Of a stretch of 64,000 nucleotides of DNA, positions 40,101 through 45,310 are shown piece by piece; the stretch's first letter is position 1; each line of letters starts with the position of its first letter. The notes under the pieces were generated by a model, which worked only from the letters and a program-made list of their open reading frames with translations, ran no database searches and had not been told where the DNA came from. The DNA comes from Anniella stebbinsi. Its lineage: Eukaryota > Chordata > Lepidosauria > Squamata > Anniellidae. Position numbers and translations under genes: made by a program. The stretch lies in contig JARDYH010000002.1 of NCBI GenBank assembly GCA_029215795.1, forward strand, positions 61,295,001 through 61,359,000. The letters are read 5' to 3'.

Positions 40101-43100
40101 TTTTCAGAAATGCATGTTAACTATGATGATGACAAACATAACGAAGCAGAAGCAGAGACTGAAACTGATGGTGATAGCTATAGCTCAGAGAAGGAGTCTG
40201 ATTAAATGTCATGTCTATTCATTGAATCTTGTCCCCCCTTTTTTTCTCAGTTCTTTTTATGGGAATGGGTGCGTTATATCTGCCACTGTAGAGGACTAGC
40301 AGAGACATGCTTTTCTTTGTTACTAATGTTGACGGTTTCTTCTGTGTTTTTTTTTTTTTTTTAATTTGCCTGTTCCTCATAAATTGGTAAAACCAAAGAG
40401 GTTCTTTACAGTTCAGGTTTCCCTTACAGTTCAGGAGCTTGTAGCTCCATTTGTTACCAAATAAAGTTAAAAAATAAATAAAAGTAAATTCAGTTTGTAA
40501 TAATTGTTTGAATACACTGTACTTTGAATATACCAAATGTGATAATTTTATGCCAGACCAACTTATACATAATTACATTTTATGTTCCTAAAGTAACAAA
40601 GTGACTTTCAATCTGTAAAAACTGCTAATATTGCATCTTTTTCCATTTTTCAAAATATTTCAGTTTTTTCCTGAAAATAACGGGGAAAAAATGTTTTTTT
40701 CAATGGCTTCACAATTTCCAGGAATTCTACATCTCTCCATCTGATCTGCCTTTAAAGTATATGAGCCAGAAAATAATGTCAGGGTTGGATCCTCAAGGCA
40801 CCTAAAATATTGGAAAGATTAATTTGTGTCAGACTTAAAACAACACTTTCTCAGCTCTTGTCCCCAACTGTTTCTTCTCTACCTGAGATTTATTGATGAC
40901 ATCTTTATTATCTGTACTCATTGACAGGAGGCCTTGATAAAGTTCCACCAAGACTTCAAGAAATTTTATCCCACCATCAACCTAAGCTTGATCCATGCAA
41001 CAGATTCACTTTCTGGACATGACTGTGCATCTATATAATAAACATATAAGCACCACCTCATATCGGAAACCTACTGACTACTGCACATATCTACATGCTT
41101 CCAGCGTCCACCCAGAACACACCACAAGACCCATTGTTGCCAAGCCTTATAATACAACTGTATCCGTTCAGATTTGTCAGACAGAGTCACACAATTTAAA
41201 GATCTAAATCAGGCATTTCTCAAACTACAATACCCACCCAATGAAGAGCGAAAATAGATAAACAAGGCCAGGCAAATACCCAGGAACAATCTACTGCAGA
41301 ATGTCCCAGAAGAGAAAACAACAAAACAACACTTGTTATCACCTATAGTTCCCAGCTAAAATCATTTGAACGTATCATCAATCTATAGCTCATCCTGGAC
41401 AATGATACTTCCCTCTCATAGGCCTTGGATGGTAGCCTGTACTTGCTTACAGACAGCCCCCCAACCTAAAATTGCTACTCATTAACATAAGGCCACATAA
41501 AAAGGATACAAACACAGGGAGCAGACATTGCAATAAACCCAGATGCCAGCTCTGTCCCCATATTTACTCTGGCAACACTATTGCAGGACCTAATAATGTC
41601 ACCTTCAATATTAGGAGCTTATTCATATGGTCATCTTCCAATGGAATATATGTCATCTTCTGTCTCAGTGCCCTACCGTTTTCTACATAGGGCAAACAGG
41701 CCCTATGTAGGTGGCCCTACAGGAAAGAATAAATGGAAACAAATCCAACATAAAAAATGGCAATATTCAGAAACCAGTGGGAGAACAATCCTTCCAGACA
41801 CTTTATGACAGATCTTAAAGTGGTCATTGTGAAACAAAGGAACTTCAAAGGGAGATCAGAGCGAGCTACTGCTGAGCTAGAATTCATCAACAGCTTTAAT
41901 TCTATTGCCAGAGGCTTAAATCAGAAATGTTTATCCACAAAATGTGTTAATTGGCTTAACTAGAGCCAGGATATATATATATTTTTAATCACAAACTAGC
42001 TGCACTGTAAATGACCACTGTTAATACTGTCCTTGTCACCATCAGTATGTTTTGCATTGAATTTCCTTCTGACCTCACTGTTTTACATTTTTCCCCTCTT
42101 CCACCACAGGTACCGCATTAAAAAAAACCTGAAACTCACCACAGTACTCCATGCATCTGATTAAATGAACTATAGTCCACCAAAGCTTGTGCCAGAATTT
42201 CTTAGCCTTTAAGATGCCAAACATCTTTTTGTTGTTTTTTCTGCAATAGACTAACACAGCTACCCTCTGGAAATCATTCATTTGAATTGCTAATATGAGG
42301 GGCCAAATAAGCTGAACCACTTTGGTAAACAGCTACATATGCCATGGCTACAATCAAGGGCAATTTCAGTCTTTAGCATTGCCGCTATACCGCAAATCAA
42401 CTGCATATCTATTTGAAAGTGACATCACTCCCCAATTCTCTGTCTGCAACTACAGTATTGTCTGCCTACTGCACTATTACATGCATTAGGACCATCTAAA
42501 TGTGATGTGTGTCCCTCACTACACAAAACTACATAGCTCTATGGTATATAATATTCCAAGCCTATACGGCACTTAATTCTTAGGTGATTGAAAAATCCCA
42601 ACAGGCATTAAATGCTAATTTAAATCCATCTTCCAGCCAGTACATGCTCTCATTTGAATTTAAAATGAGCCTCTAGTACATAATAAACCACCTTAGTACC
42701 ATCTTTCAGATGAGAAGTACACCAAAATTTTGCAAGAAATGCTAGAAGGGATTTTTTAACATCACATCAATGAGGGCATTTTCATGAATGATCACTCCAT
42801 GGCACAAGCCATAGGTCAATGGAGTGTCTACTGCTGGAATGCCTACTGAAATGAAGAGATTCTGGCAAGATGTAATGTATGGCTTTTACTTCCCAAGTCG
42901 CACAGTGCAATGTTAATGCATGGCTGCTCAGAAGTAAGCCTTGCTGAGTTCAATGGAACTTACTCCCAGGTAAATGTGTATAGAATTTATATCCTGCCCC
43001 TTCAACAAGTTCTCAGGGCAGTTTACAAAATATCAAAAATACAATAAAAACACATTTAAAATGACAATTTTGTGGCACTTTAAACACTAATGCATTTATT

Positions 43101-44850
43101 ATGGCATCCATTTATTATGGATTCATGAAGTGTTACCCTGCAGCTTACATGGTTAGAAAGCAGAGATGGTTAGAAAGGGGGGGGGGGGTAGATTTAACTA
43201 TCACCTGAAGCTTGAATATGGACAAAGGGGTTGTTGGTGTTGTTTATCACATTATATGGGTTAACCAGCTCACCCATGCATGGATGCCTGTGTTAGCATC
43301 ACCCAACACCTGTCTTGTAAATGGCCACTGTTTTATAAGGTAATTATCACTGTCTGTACTTTTTGCATTTGAATTCCTTCTGACCTCATAGGTTTACACC
43401 TCGCCAAACGATCTGATAAAGTGGCCTGTAGTCCACAAAAGCTTACACCATAAGAATTGTGCTAGTTCTTATGATGCCACAAAAAAAAAACAGTGTTGTT
43501 TTTGCTGTAACAGATACAGCTACCCCTCTGGGTGTTAAAACGTAAACATGGAAACATTAAGACACCACGATTTTTAAAAAGCAACATAAAACAATCAGCA
43601 AGCAATAAACAGGTCAGGGAAAATAAGAGAGGGTTGCAGCTAAACTTTCCACATCATCAGATCTTCAGCGTAACATGAGCAAAGAAAGCAGTGCCTAGCA
43701 TGAAGGGTCTTCCATACACCCAACAGGGGTTGGTATATGAACTGTTGTTAATTCTTTGTATTTCAGAGCAACACACCCCACAAACACGCATCTCTTAACT
43801 CCCATGTTGACTTTTATTCTTTCATCTCCATGATGTCAATACAAAAAGTGAAGCAGCCCTATGAATGAAAGACTAACAAATCTCTGTAAACGTTACACTG
43901 AAAGGGGATGACGCTGGTGGTACTTCGCACCCATTCAATAGTTCTAAAAATGTTTCGCATGTGTTACAGCCATAATTCTGGCAACAGCATTGTAAGGAAA
44001 ATCAGTACAGTTGACTCACTGCAAGCGGGACTGGAGGACTGGGGGGGAGAGGGGAGGGTTTGCCTAAGGCTACCTAGTGAGCTGTTCGTGGATTATTACC
44101 ATTATCTACATTTTTATACTTCCCAATAGCCGAGTCTCTCTGGTCAGTGCACAATATTCACCCCGGGTAAGAAAAATAAGGGGGGGGGGGGGGGAGAACC
44201 CAACTAGACTTGCCGGAGCCTTTCGTTCGCTTTCAAGCCCTTGTTGGCTGTCGTGTTATGAGGGGGATAAGAGTCGCACGCAGAAGTTTATCTGTGGTCG
44301 GCTGACTAACGGCTTATCGATTGACACATAGCCCACTGTGTTGCCCCAGGATGCGTTCCGGCGTCCTACCTCTCCCGCCACCTCGAGCTTTGCACCGCCC
44401 ACGTTCTACCCCTTCGGAAACGCAACTTACTCGCTGCTGCTCCTACTAACCGGGGCTGCGCCTTTTTCGGGGGGGGGGGGAAGAGAGAGAGAGAGAGAGA
44501 GAGAGAGGCAACAGCCAGTCTGACTCGCTCTTTGTATCCAGGCGGCAGAGCAGCCAGCCCCGCTTGATTATTCCCCCACATCGCCCTGAACAGAAGTTGC
44601 ACTGCCAACAAGTACACACACACACACACACACACACGGCGCCCGAAACACCTTGCATTTCATATACAACTTCACGTGGATACCCGGATCCACTACAACA
44701 GGCACATGCACCCGGGGAAAGGCACGCCTCTTTGATGAAGGCAACCCCCGCTTACAAAGCGGCGGAGGGTTTCCCGCTCTGTCGCCTTACCTTGCCTTTT
44801 TCTAGCAACTCCACTATGTAGTCAAACTCAGCCCCTTCCTCAGACATCAT
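385..44850 (-). CDS. TRIM36: TRIM36 E3 ubiquitin ligase gene, 5' part (exons 1-5), continues beyond left edge
   Basis: Five coding exons on the minus strand join into one open frame: 44791-44850, 21607-21844, 14458-14783, 8641-8787 and 385-480, 867 nt or 289 codons. The joined product follows vertebrate TRIM36 nearly residue for residue: RING, B-box 1, B-box 2, start of the coiled coil. Every intron seen is GT-AG and the phases agree (0, 1, 0, 0). The remaining coiled coil, COS box, FN3 and B30.2/SPRY domains must lie left of position 1. In the family, TRIM36 (haprin) is a microtubule-associated RING E3 ligase linked to chromosome segregation, sperm acrosome reaction and early embryonic axis formation; that is literature knowledge, not visible here. 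Introns are long (5.7-22.9 kb) and loaded with retroelements. A second possible first exon lies at 27198-27224. Confidence 0.96.
481..2949. other. TRIM36 intron 4, part without clear elements
   Basis: Mostly AT-rich unique-looking sequence. It contains a short GT/CA microsatellite near 1718-1741 and a G homopolymer at 1968-1980. Positions 2000-2950 look repeat-derived (GC-richer), but I cannot assign them to a family. A minus-strand ORF at 2540-2718 starts with a hydrophobic stretch ([17 protein letters not shown]); it has no splice or homology support and is not called a gene. Confidence 0.4.
3141..5958 (+). mobile_element. Non-autonomous hAT element (copy A), split by an L2 insertion
   Basis: Segments 3141-3566 and 5719-5958 match, in order, the 3' half of the hAT copy at 39400-40740. 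Shared stretches include the 'ggaatgggt...gtagaggactagc' block, the 'ccaaagaggtt' block and the 'accaaatgtgataattt' block, and the right end is CATCTCTA. The transposase domain readable in the other copy is absent, so this is an internally deleted derivative. An AGGCC-like repeat flanks it (3136-3140 and 5958-5962), short for a hAT duplication. Confidence 0.68.
3567..5718 (-). mobile_element. L2-type LINE (copy B), nested inside hAT copy A
   Basis: The minus strand reads, from high to low coordinates, decayed endonuclease-to-RT linker and reverse-transcriptase pieces (VLDNYRPV near 4745-4785; [24 protein letters not shown] at 4560-4650), then the C terminus ([36 protein letters not shown]) and a TTTATTTATTTA tail at about 3567-3600. 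The usual YADD active site is recognisable but changed ([11 protein letters not shown]). Frameshifts break it into several ORFs. 5'-truncated at about 5718. Confidence 0.85.
6185..8560 (-). mobile_element. L2-type LINE (copy C), most complete copy
   Basis: From high to low coordinates on the minus strand: the endonuclease start ([32 protein letters not shown], about 8170-8290), more endonuclease, RT motifs ([26 protein letters not shown]; then [16 protein letters not shown] with an ADD active-site relic [11 protein letters not shown]) and the C-terminal region ([17 protein letters not shown] at 6765-6815). A TTTATTTATT tail with the 'ctgcccaacagccaaggctctctgggcag' hairpin marks the 3' end at 6185-6260. 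Multiple frameshifts. Its right end lies about 80 bp from exon 4. Confidence 0.85.
8641..8787 (-). CDS. TRIM36: TRIM36 exon 4: B-box 2
   Basis: The exon is 147 nt (49 codons, phase 0 at both ends) between an acceptor ending CCTCATTAG and a GTAAGT donor. It reads [19 protein letters not shown], then the rest of B-box 2 with all Cys/His ligands present, and ends in SSAYKTLK at residue 257. Symmetric phase means skipping it would keep the frame but remove B-box 2. The donor lies within about 100 bp of the 5' end of a large L2 LINE copy in intron 4, so little unique flanking intron remains on that side. Confidence 0.97.
8788..9229. other. TRIM36 intron 3, sequence next to exon 4
   Basis: Intronic sequence with no recognisable element; short ORFs on both strands show no homology that I can name. 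Confidence 0.4.
9230..10265 (+). mobile_element. L2-type LINE (copy D), RT to C terminus, with an internal (TA)n tract
   Basis: Plus-strand ORFs give the RT series [40 protein letters not shown] and the active-site relic [13 protein letters not shown], then [19 protein letters not shown] and [21 protein letters not shown] pure TA repeat (10062-10098) interrupts the coding stretch between HGLP and the GLPLK motif. 5'- and 3'-truncated. Confidence 0.85.
10062..10098. repeat. (TA)n microsatellite inside L2 copy D
   Basis: An uninterrupted alternating TA tract of about 37 bp, flanked on both sides by LINE coding sequence, so it arose after insertion. Confidence 0.95.
10270..10740 (-). mobile_element. 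L2-type LINE fragment (copy E)
   Basis: The minus strand encodes a decayed RT palm segment ([37 protein letters not shown]), equivalent to the 'WF-SFL-GR-Q-V-LG' and '[15 protein letters not shown]' regions of other L2 copies here. It is oriented tail to tail with copy D. Confidence 0.6.
10741..11326. other. TRIM36 intron 3, no recognisable element
   Basis: AT-rich sequence; nothing assignable was seen. Confidence 0.4.
11327..11721 (+). mobile_element. Possible solo LTR
   Basis: A segment of about 395 bp begins TGTTGAGG and ends TTGTTAATACA, so it has TG...CA ends. It contains a TATATAAG promoter-like box at about 11503 about 200 bp before the end and a CTGATGAAGGAC stretch downstream. No target duplication is clear and no internal retroviral sequence adjoins it. 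A guess from layout only. Confidence 0.25.
12215..13110. mobile_element. Internally repetitive, probably non-autonomous element
   Basis: The segment starts TAGGGATGTG, with a run of CGATA-rich sequence (12230-12340). It then holds several diverged copies of a module containing 'aaagttacagg', 'gaaacttg' or 'gaaatttga', 'gatc.atccctccaaccct' and 'attttatatgaatt' at about 12410-12530, 12605-12740, 12840-12960 and 12975-13100, in both orientations. No protein motif was found. Family unknown; the start resembles some hAT termini. Confidence 0.45.
13110..13690 (-). mobile_element. R2/R4-like non-LTR retrotransposon fragment (reverse transcriptase)
   Basis: The minus strand reads [20 protein letters not shown] followed by LSNML near 13620-13685, then INDLLYMDD (the YMDD active-site motif) near 13550-13580. 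Further on it reads [25 protein letters not shown] (13280-13350), the post-RT segment of R2/R4/Dong-type elements. The fragment is frameshifted and truncated at both ends. It is clearly unlike the L2 copies of the window. Clade assignment is tentative. Confidence 0.68.
13697..13738. repeat. (ATT)n(GTT)n microsatellite
   Basis: A compound trinucleotide tract: ATT repeats pass into GTT repeats, directly beside the R2/R4-like fragment. Confidence 0.9.
13739..14457. other. TRIM36 intron 3, AT-rich sequence upstream of the exon 3 donor
   Basis: Strongly AT-rich, with no recognisable element. Confidence 0.4.
14458..14783 (-). CDS. TRIM36: TRIM36 exon 3: end of RING and B-box 1
   Basis: The acceptor ends CTACACAG and the donor is GTAAGT. 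The first two bases complete the split Gly codon from exon 2, giving GWKRNSL. The final RING pair is in FPCPGC (C115, C118). The linker [20 protein letters not shown] follows, then B-box 1 from C157, with ligand-type residues C157, C160, C171, C174, C179, C182, H186/H187 and H196. The exon ends at residue 208 after the TTNFRPK motif. Sequence is nearly identical to mammalian TRIM36, with no frameshift or lost ligand, so the gene is under constraint. Length 326 nt. Confidence 0.97.
14784..16185. other. TRIM36 intron 2, proximal part
   Basis: Mostly unassignable. Positions about 15450-15630 look like a plus-strand LINE/SINE 3' tail (TTGTGTAAGCAAGTCACTTTGAGG) ending in an AAT repeat at 15602-15630. 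Confidence 0.45.
15602..15630 (+). repeat. (AAT)n tract
   Basis: About nine AAT units at the end of a LINE/SINE-like tail. Confidence 0.9.
16186..16659. mobile_element. 474-bp inverted-repeat element with 3-bp duplication (CAA)
   Basis: Ends are GGGCAAGTCTACACCA and, as reverse complement, AGGCATGTCTACACCA. CAA flanks both sides (16183-16185 and 16660-16662). The interior is GC-rich, with a palindrome 'tatatcccgggaaagtccc' / 'gggactttccctgggatata' at 16206-16299. No transposase motif, so it is non-autonomous. The termini resemble the element at 55088. Confidence 0.68.
16660..18234. other. TRIM36 intron 2, mid part
   Basis: AT-rich, no assignable element except a short palindromic repeat at 17400-17462 (listed separately). 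Confidence 0.4.
17400..17462. repeat. AGTAAG-type short palindromic repeat
   Basis: Contains 'ctcagaaataagtccaatta' followed by 'ttgctcccaagtaaag'. It is a diverged member of the family with two AGTAAG-like arms around a CCATTGA-type centre. Confidence 0.5.
18235..18662 (+). mobile_element. L2-type LINE 3' end (copy F)
   Basis: The plus strand contains 'aaacccctttaacagcttggg' and 'aaggactgccttctctcatagg', matching the C terminus to 3'UTR of L2 copies, then a T-rich UTR and an AAATAAATAAAAT tail. No ORF remains. Confidence 0.6.
18663..19744. other. TRIM36 intron 2, unassigned; local duplications
   Basis: A tandem duplication of about 22 bp (ctctgcccactattttcctaca) lies near 18676-18719. Positions about 19168-19238 are duplicated at 19984-20051. 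No other element is seen. Confidence 0.5.
19745..19835. mobile_element. 91-bp inverted-repeat element (GTTCAGA family)
   Basis: The arms GGCTTTGTTCAGAAGACAC and, as reverse complement, GGCCCTGTTCAGAAGACACC enclose a short centre. The termini match the element at 33156. Flanks AAT/TAT are only an imperfect 3-bp duplication. Confidence 0.55.
19836..21189. other. TRIM36 intron 2, distal part
   Basis: AT-rich, with an A homopolymer at 20400-20421. No recognisable element or ORF. Confidence 0.4.
21190..21365 (+). mobile_element. tRNA-derived SINE
   Basis: The start holds a Pol III A-box-like 'tggcaaagcacatgg' and a B-box 'ggttcaattcc' at about 21231-21241, spaced as in a tRNA head. The body is 'ccctgaagagccactgctaatcagtg', as in a SINE common in squamates. 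It lies about 240 bp from exon 2, in intron 2. The tail is lost. Confidence 0.68.
21607..21844 (-). CDS. TRIM36: TRIM36 exon 2: first six zinc ligands of the RING finger
   Basis: The exon starts after a pyrimidine-rich acceptor ending TTACAG and ends with a GTATGT donor after one base of a Gly codon (phase 1). It encodes [19 protein letters not shown], then the RING ligands. Numbered from exon 1a these are C32, C35, C47, H49, C52 and C55, followed by a Ser/Asn-rich loop ([20 protein letters not shown]). The long loop before the last RING Cys pair is typical of the class I TRIM group that includes MID1 and TRIM36. Relative to the mammalian protein as I recall it, the segment after the sixth ligand ([14 protein letters not shown]) differs and appears one residue longer. 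RING fingers recruit E2 enzymes; this is the catalytic domain. Confidence 0.96.
21845..22104. other. TRIM36 intron 1, sequence next to the exon 2 acceptor
   Basis: A polypyrimidine tract and AG acceptor border exon 2. Otherwise AT-rich with no element. Confidence 0.5.
22105..22660 (-). mobile_element. L2-like LINE 3' part with an embedded CR1-type 3' end
   Basis: The minus strand reads [21 protein letters not shown], then a LWNKLPSDV motif (22440-22620), and ends in a TTTATTTATT-type tail near 22108. Inside it, about 22284-22380 is the reverse complement of a CR1 3' end (GGTTGGACTCGATGGCCTTA, then CTATTCTGTAATTCTATG). The CR1 piece seems to have been inserted into, or fused with, the LINE. 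Confidence 0.58.
22661..24719. other. TRIM36 intron 1, largely unassigned
   Basis: AT-rich. A short palindromic repeat lies at 23045-23137 and a tandem 15-bp duplication (ggctaggatagagct) at 24464-24493. No ORF of interest. Confidence 0.4.
23045..23137. repeat. AGTAAG-type short palindromic repeat
   Basis: Reads 'aggctgcaatcctatactca', then 'gggagtaagagccattga', then 'tctaagtagacatgtatagg'. A well-preserved copy with its outer 'gcaatcctata' arm. Confidence 0.65.
24720..26200 (+). mobile_element. L2-type LINE (copy G)
   Basis: The plus strand carries [22 protein letters not shown], then RT pieces [20 protein letters not shown] and [20 protein letters not shown], and then [19 protein letters not shown] (25480-25550). 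Several frameshifts. It ends in an A-rich tail near 26180. It lies about 1 kb from the exon 1b CpG island. Confidence 0.85.
26201..27029. other. TRIM36 intron 1, just downstream of the CpG island
   Basis: Contains a CT tract (26427-26448) followed by C and CA tracts to 26475, then purine-rich sequence. No element is recognised. Confidence 0.5.
26427..26475. repeat. (CT)n-(C)n-(CA)n compound microsatellite
   Basis: Directly visible CT, C and CA tracts. Confidence 0.9.
27030..27620. promoter_or_regulatory. CpG island in TRIM36 intron 1, likely second promoter
   Basis: This stretch is by far the most GC- and CpG-dense of the window, most strongly at 27180-27560, with runs such as GCGCGCGCG and GGGGCGGGG boxes. 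GC boxes suit Sp1-type binding and no TATA box is evident. It contains the candidate exon 1b start codon and donor. The long ORFs on both strands here are a consequence of high GC removing stop codons and do not resemble known proteins. Confidence 0.75.
27198..27224 (-). CDS. TRIM36: Candidate alternative first coding exon 1b of TRIM36
   Basis: Inside the strongest CpG island of the window, the minus strand reads ATG then eight codons (MEGDRLEPA), then a GTGAGT splice donor. The 27-nt coding piece ends in phase 0, as exon 1a does, so it would splice in frame to exon 2 at 21844 and give an N terminus of nine residues before VTIKNIE. The ATG has A at -3 and G at +4, a good Kozak context. The position in intron 1, about 5.4 kb before exon 2, fits an alternative promoter. 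Alternative TRIM36 N termini exist in other vertebrates, but I cannot confirm from memory that this peptide is conserved. No transcript evidence is available here. Confidence 0.66.
27621..28530. other. TRIM36 intron 1, upstream of exon 1b
   Basis: GC content falls off from the CpG island. It ends in a (CT)n(CA)n tract at about 28496-28529 that abuts an inverted-repeat element. The first part could hold 5'UTR of an exon 1b transcript. Confidence 0.4.
28531..28885 (+). mobile_element. 355-bp inverted-repeat element, copy 1 (3-bp duplication AGA)
   Basis: Ends are GGCCCCCTCCACAAGG and, as reverse complement, GGCCTCCTCCACACGG. AGA flanks both sides (28528-28530, 28886-28888). The interior is rich in GCGCATTA and CGATTA-type motifs, and the core 'cgcttgttcacac', 'tgcgctttaacggcc', 'tatttaacgc' recurs in copies 2 and 3. 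Same orientation as copy 3. CpGs are well preserved, suggesting recent insertion. No transposase. Confidence 0.8.
28886..33038. other. TRIM36 intron 1, largely unassigned
   Basis: AT-rich. It contains a CAA/AAC microsatellite (31569-31600), a C tract near 31716-31725 and, near 32870-32965, a LINE-like minus-strand tail (TTTATTTATT, then 'ataaactgcccttcagg'). A weak foldback lies near 31070-31150. No gene signal. Confidence 0.4.
31569..31600. repeat. (AAC)n microsatellite
   Basis: About ten AAC/CAA units. Confidence 0.92.
33039..33390. repeat. AGTAAG-type palindromic repeat interrupted by an inverted-repeat element
   Basis: The left part 'gatgcaattctatacatttctactca' to 'ctccatt' and the right part 'gagttcaatggagtttattccc' are the two halves of the family. 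Removing 33156-33336 gives the expected centre CCATTGAGTTCAATGG. Confidence 0.6.
33156..33333. mobile_element. 178-bp inverted-repeat element (GTTCAGA family), nested
   Basis: Ends are GGGCCTGTTCAGACAACATG and, as reverse complement, GACCCTGTTCAGACAACACG. The arms continue to TTAAGCCA / CTAAGCCA. Flanks are ATT and ACT, an aged 3-bp duplication supported by the restored empty site. Confidence 0.74.
33391..35957. other. TRIM36 intron 1, unassigned
   Basis: Unique-looking, AT-rich sequence with an A tract at 35041-35056. A LINE-tail-like fragment ('atttctatatcgtccaatagcc') lies near 33910-33960. Confidence 0.4.
35958..36204 (+). mobile_element. About 247-bp inverted-repeat element, GTGCTTCCAGA family, copy A
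   Basis: Ends are GGGTGCTTCCAGATGG and, as reverse complement, GGGTGCTTCCAGACAAGG. The body ('gggctcctagcagcaatgat') matches copy B at 36677. A G run at 36041-36052 lies inside. Flanks ATG/ATA are imperfect. Confidence 0.68.
36677..36903 (+). mobile_element. 227-bp inverted-repeat element, GTGCTTCCAGA family, copy B (duplication ACA)
   Basis: Ends are GTGTGCTTCCAGATAC and, as reverse complement, GAGTGCTTCCAGACAAGG. ACA flanks both sides (36674-36676, 36904-36906). Same orientation as copy A, about 470 bp away. Confidence 0.75.
36904..37880. other. TRIM36 intron 1, unassigned, with a SINE/CR1-like tail
   Basis: Positions about 37735-37812 read 'ggccactgtgtgaacagaatgctggactagatggacccttggtctgatcc' in part, a tail common to squamate retroposons. 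The rest is unassigned. Confidence 0.45.
37881..38560. other. CpG-rich intronic segment of unknown origin
   Basis: CpGs are much more frequent here (for example 37930-38010, 38220-38350, 38500-38550) than in the flanks, without a convincing ORF, splice-ready exon or clear terminal repeats. It could be a young DNA element or a regulatory region. Confidence 0.4.
38827..38952. mobile_element. Foldback element (CCAGATGT family)
   Basis: Left arm 'tacttggtgttctccaaatgt' and right arm 'acatctggagagcactgggtt' are inverted around a short centre with 'gagagttggag'. Related to the copies at 47770, 57401 and 63255. Confidence 0.55.
39330..40740 (+). mobile_element. hAT transposon (copy B) with a C-terminal transposase domain
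   Basis: The right end reads CTACATCTCTCC, as in copy A. The 3' noncoding half (40230-40735) aligns with copy A. It contains the transposase remnant at 39674-40205. The left boundary is not defined; 39330-39670 may be decayed transposase sequence. Confidence 0.72.
39674..40205 (+). pseudogene. hAT transposase C-terminal fragment (dimerisation domain)
   Basis: An open frame of about 177 codons closes with a TAA at 40203. It reads [17 protein letters not shown], then STWWQGLC, then [17 protein letters not shown] and [19 protein letters not shown], followed by an acidic tail. This is the hAT C-terminal dimerisation signature (W-W; P-S-S-A-x-x-E-R-x-[WF]-S; R-N-x-L). Upstream catalytic parts (DDE, BED finger) are not readable. 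No stop interrupts the domain, so the copy is relatively young or the fragment is favoured. Transposition is impossible from this piece alone. Domestication cannot be excluded but has no support. Confidence 0.83.
40850..42270 (+). mobile_element. Penelope-like retroelement (reverse transcriptase plus GIY-YIG remnants)
   Basis: The plus strand reads [13 protein letters not shown] (RT active site, 40885-40925), then [20 protein letters not shown], then [20 protein letters not shown] (41050-41110). Further on come [17 protein letters not shown] (41530-41580), the Cys-rich linker, and a GIY-YIG endonuclease relic: NGIYVI at about 41640, and FYIGQTGP in another frame at about 41680. [24 protein letters not shown] (41822 on) ends the protein. 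Frameshifted and 5'-truncated. The 3' tail at 42000-42270 recurs at 43325 and 53790. Confidence 0.85.
42157..42186 (+). ncRNA. Decayed hammerhead-ribozyme-like core in the Penelope tail
   Basis: CTGATTA, a hairpin-like ATGAACT-AT-AGTCCAC, then CAAAGC. The hammerhead core would be CTGANGA, stem II, GAAA; here one base of each conserved box has changed, so activity is unlikely. Confidence 0.3.
42271..43324. other. TRIM36 intron 1 between Penelope copies
   Basis: Contains an AGTAAG-type repeat (42920-42976), an overlapping LINE-like tail ('tttatatcctgccccttcaac', 42985-43050) and a G tract at 43178-43188. Confidence 0.45.
42920..42976. repeat. AGTAAG-type short palindromic repeat
   Basis: Reads 'ctcagaagtaagccttgctg', then 'ttcaatggaacttactccc'; both arms are clear. 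Confidence 0.65.
43325..43545 (+). mobile_element. Penelope-like 3' tail (second copy)
   Basis: Shares with 42000-42270, in order: 'ccactgttt' or 'ccactgtta', 'gcatttgaattccttctgacctca', the hammerhead-like hairpin, and 'cagctaccc...ctctgg'. No protein part remains. Confidence 0.65.
43413..43442 (+). ncRNA. Hammerhead-ribozyme-like core, Penelope tail copy 2
   Basis: CTGATAA, stem-loop GTGGCCT-GT-AGTCCAC (one mismatch), then AAAAGC. Near the CTGANGA / GAAA core but with substitutions in both boxes. Confidence 0.35.
44470..44508. repeat. (G)n(AG)n tract
   Basis: A G homopolymer followed by AG repeats. Confidence 0.9.
44614..44638. repeat. (CA)n microsatellite near the exon 1a donor
   Basis: About twelve CA units, about 150 bp inside intron 1. 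Confidence 0.92.
44791..44850 (-). CDS. TRIM36: TRIM36 coding exon 1a (N-terminal 20 residues)
   Basis: This exon reads as two adjacent Met codons followed by [18 protein letters not shown], then a GTAAGG donor. It ends in phase 0, which fits the first base of exon 2 (VTIKNIE). The acidic-then-helical tail, ending EL-x-x-KGK, resembles the N terminus of the long TRIM36 isoform. The start is ambiguous: the outer ATG at 44850 has T at -3, while the inner ATG at 44847 has A at -3 and is the better Kozak match, so the protein may begin MSEEG. The exon sits at the edge of a moderately CpG-rich stretch, and microsatellites follow about 150 bp into intron 1. Confidence 0.9.
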
Positions 44851-45310
44851 CAAGAAAGAAACGAGAACGCAATTAGCAACAAACGACACCTCTCCCTCCC
44901 CGCAACCCAACAATAAATATATTAAAAACAAGAGACAAAAGAAAGCCCAGTCAAGCTGCTACGCCGAGACAGCGTAACTTTCACATTCCCCCTTTGCGGT
45001 TCTCCCTGGTCGCAAACGCCTTTGCTAAGGAAGAGACGAGCGCTCGGGGCGCTGGGAAGGAAAAGCAAAGGGGGAAAGGCGCTGCCTTAATTGATTCTGG
45101 TTGCGAGCTGGGCAAGGAGATGAGCTAACGGAAAAAAGAAAAGAAAAAAAATACGAGAGGCTGCAGGGATGTGAAATTTTCATTAGCTGAACTCTATCTC
45201 GGGACACTGAAGCTCCGCCTAGAAGAGACGGACGTTTCATCCTCTTGCTGCCCCCCACGGCAAACAGCCTCCCCAGCCTCTCCTCGAGCGGAGATCAGCC
45301 CAATACAACG
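44851..45310 (-). promoter_or_regulatory. TRIM36: Likely TRIM36 exon 1a 5'UTR and promoter region
   Basis: The segment directly upstream of the exon 1a start codons is richer in CpG and GC than the flanking DNA, with scattered CGs around 44940-45080 and 45160-45310, and carries no recognisable repeat. No TATA box stands out and the transcription start cannot be placed. The assignment rests on position and composition. Confidence 0.5.

Larger units (their letters stand above)
43546..44790. other. TRIM36 intron 1, start next to exon 1a
   Basis: Contains a LINE-like tail near 44095-44160, G tracts at 44181-44194 and 44470-44480, a GA tract (44481-44508) and a CA tract (44614-44638). CpG density rises from about 44210 towards exon 1a. 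Confidence 0.5.
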
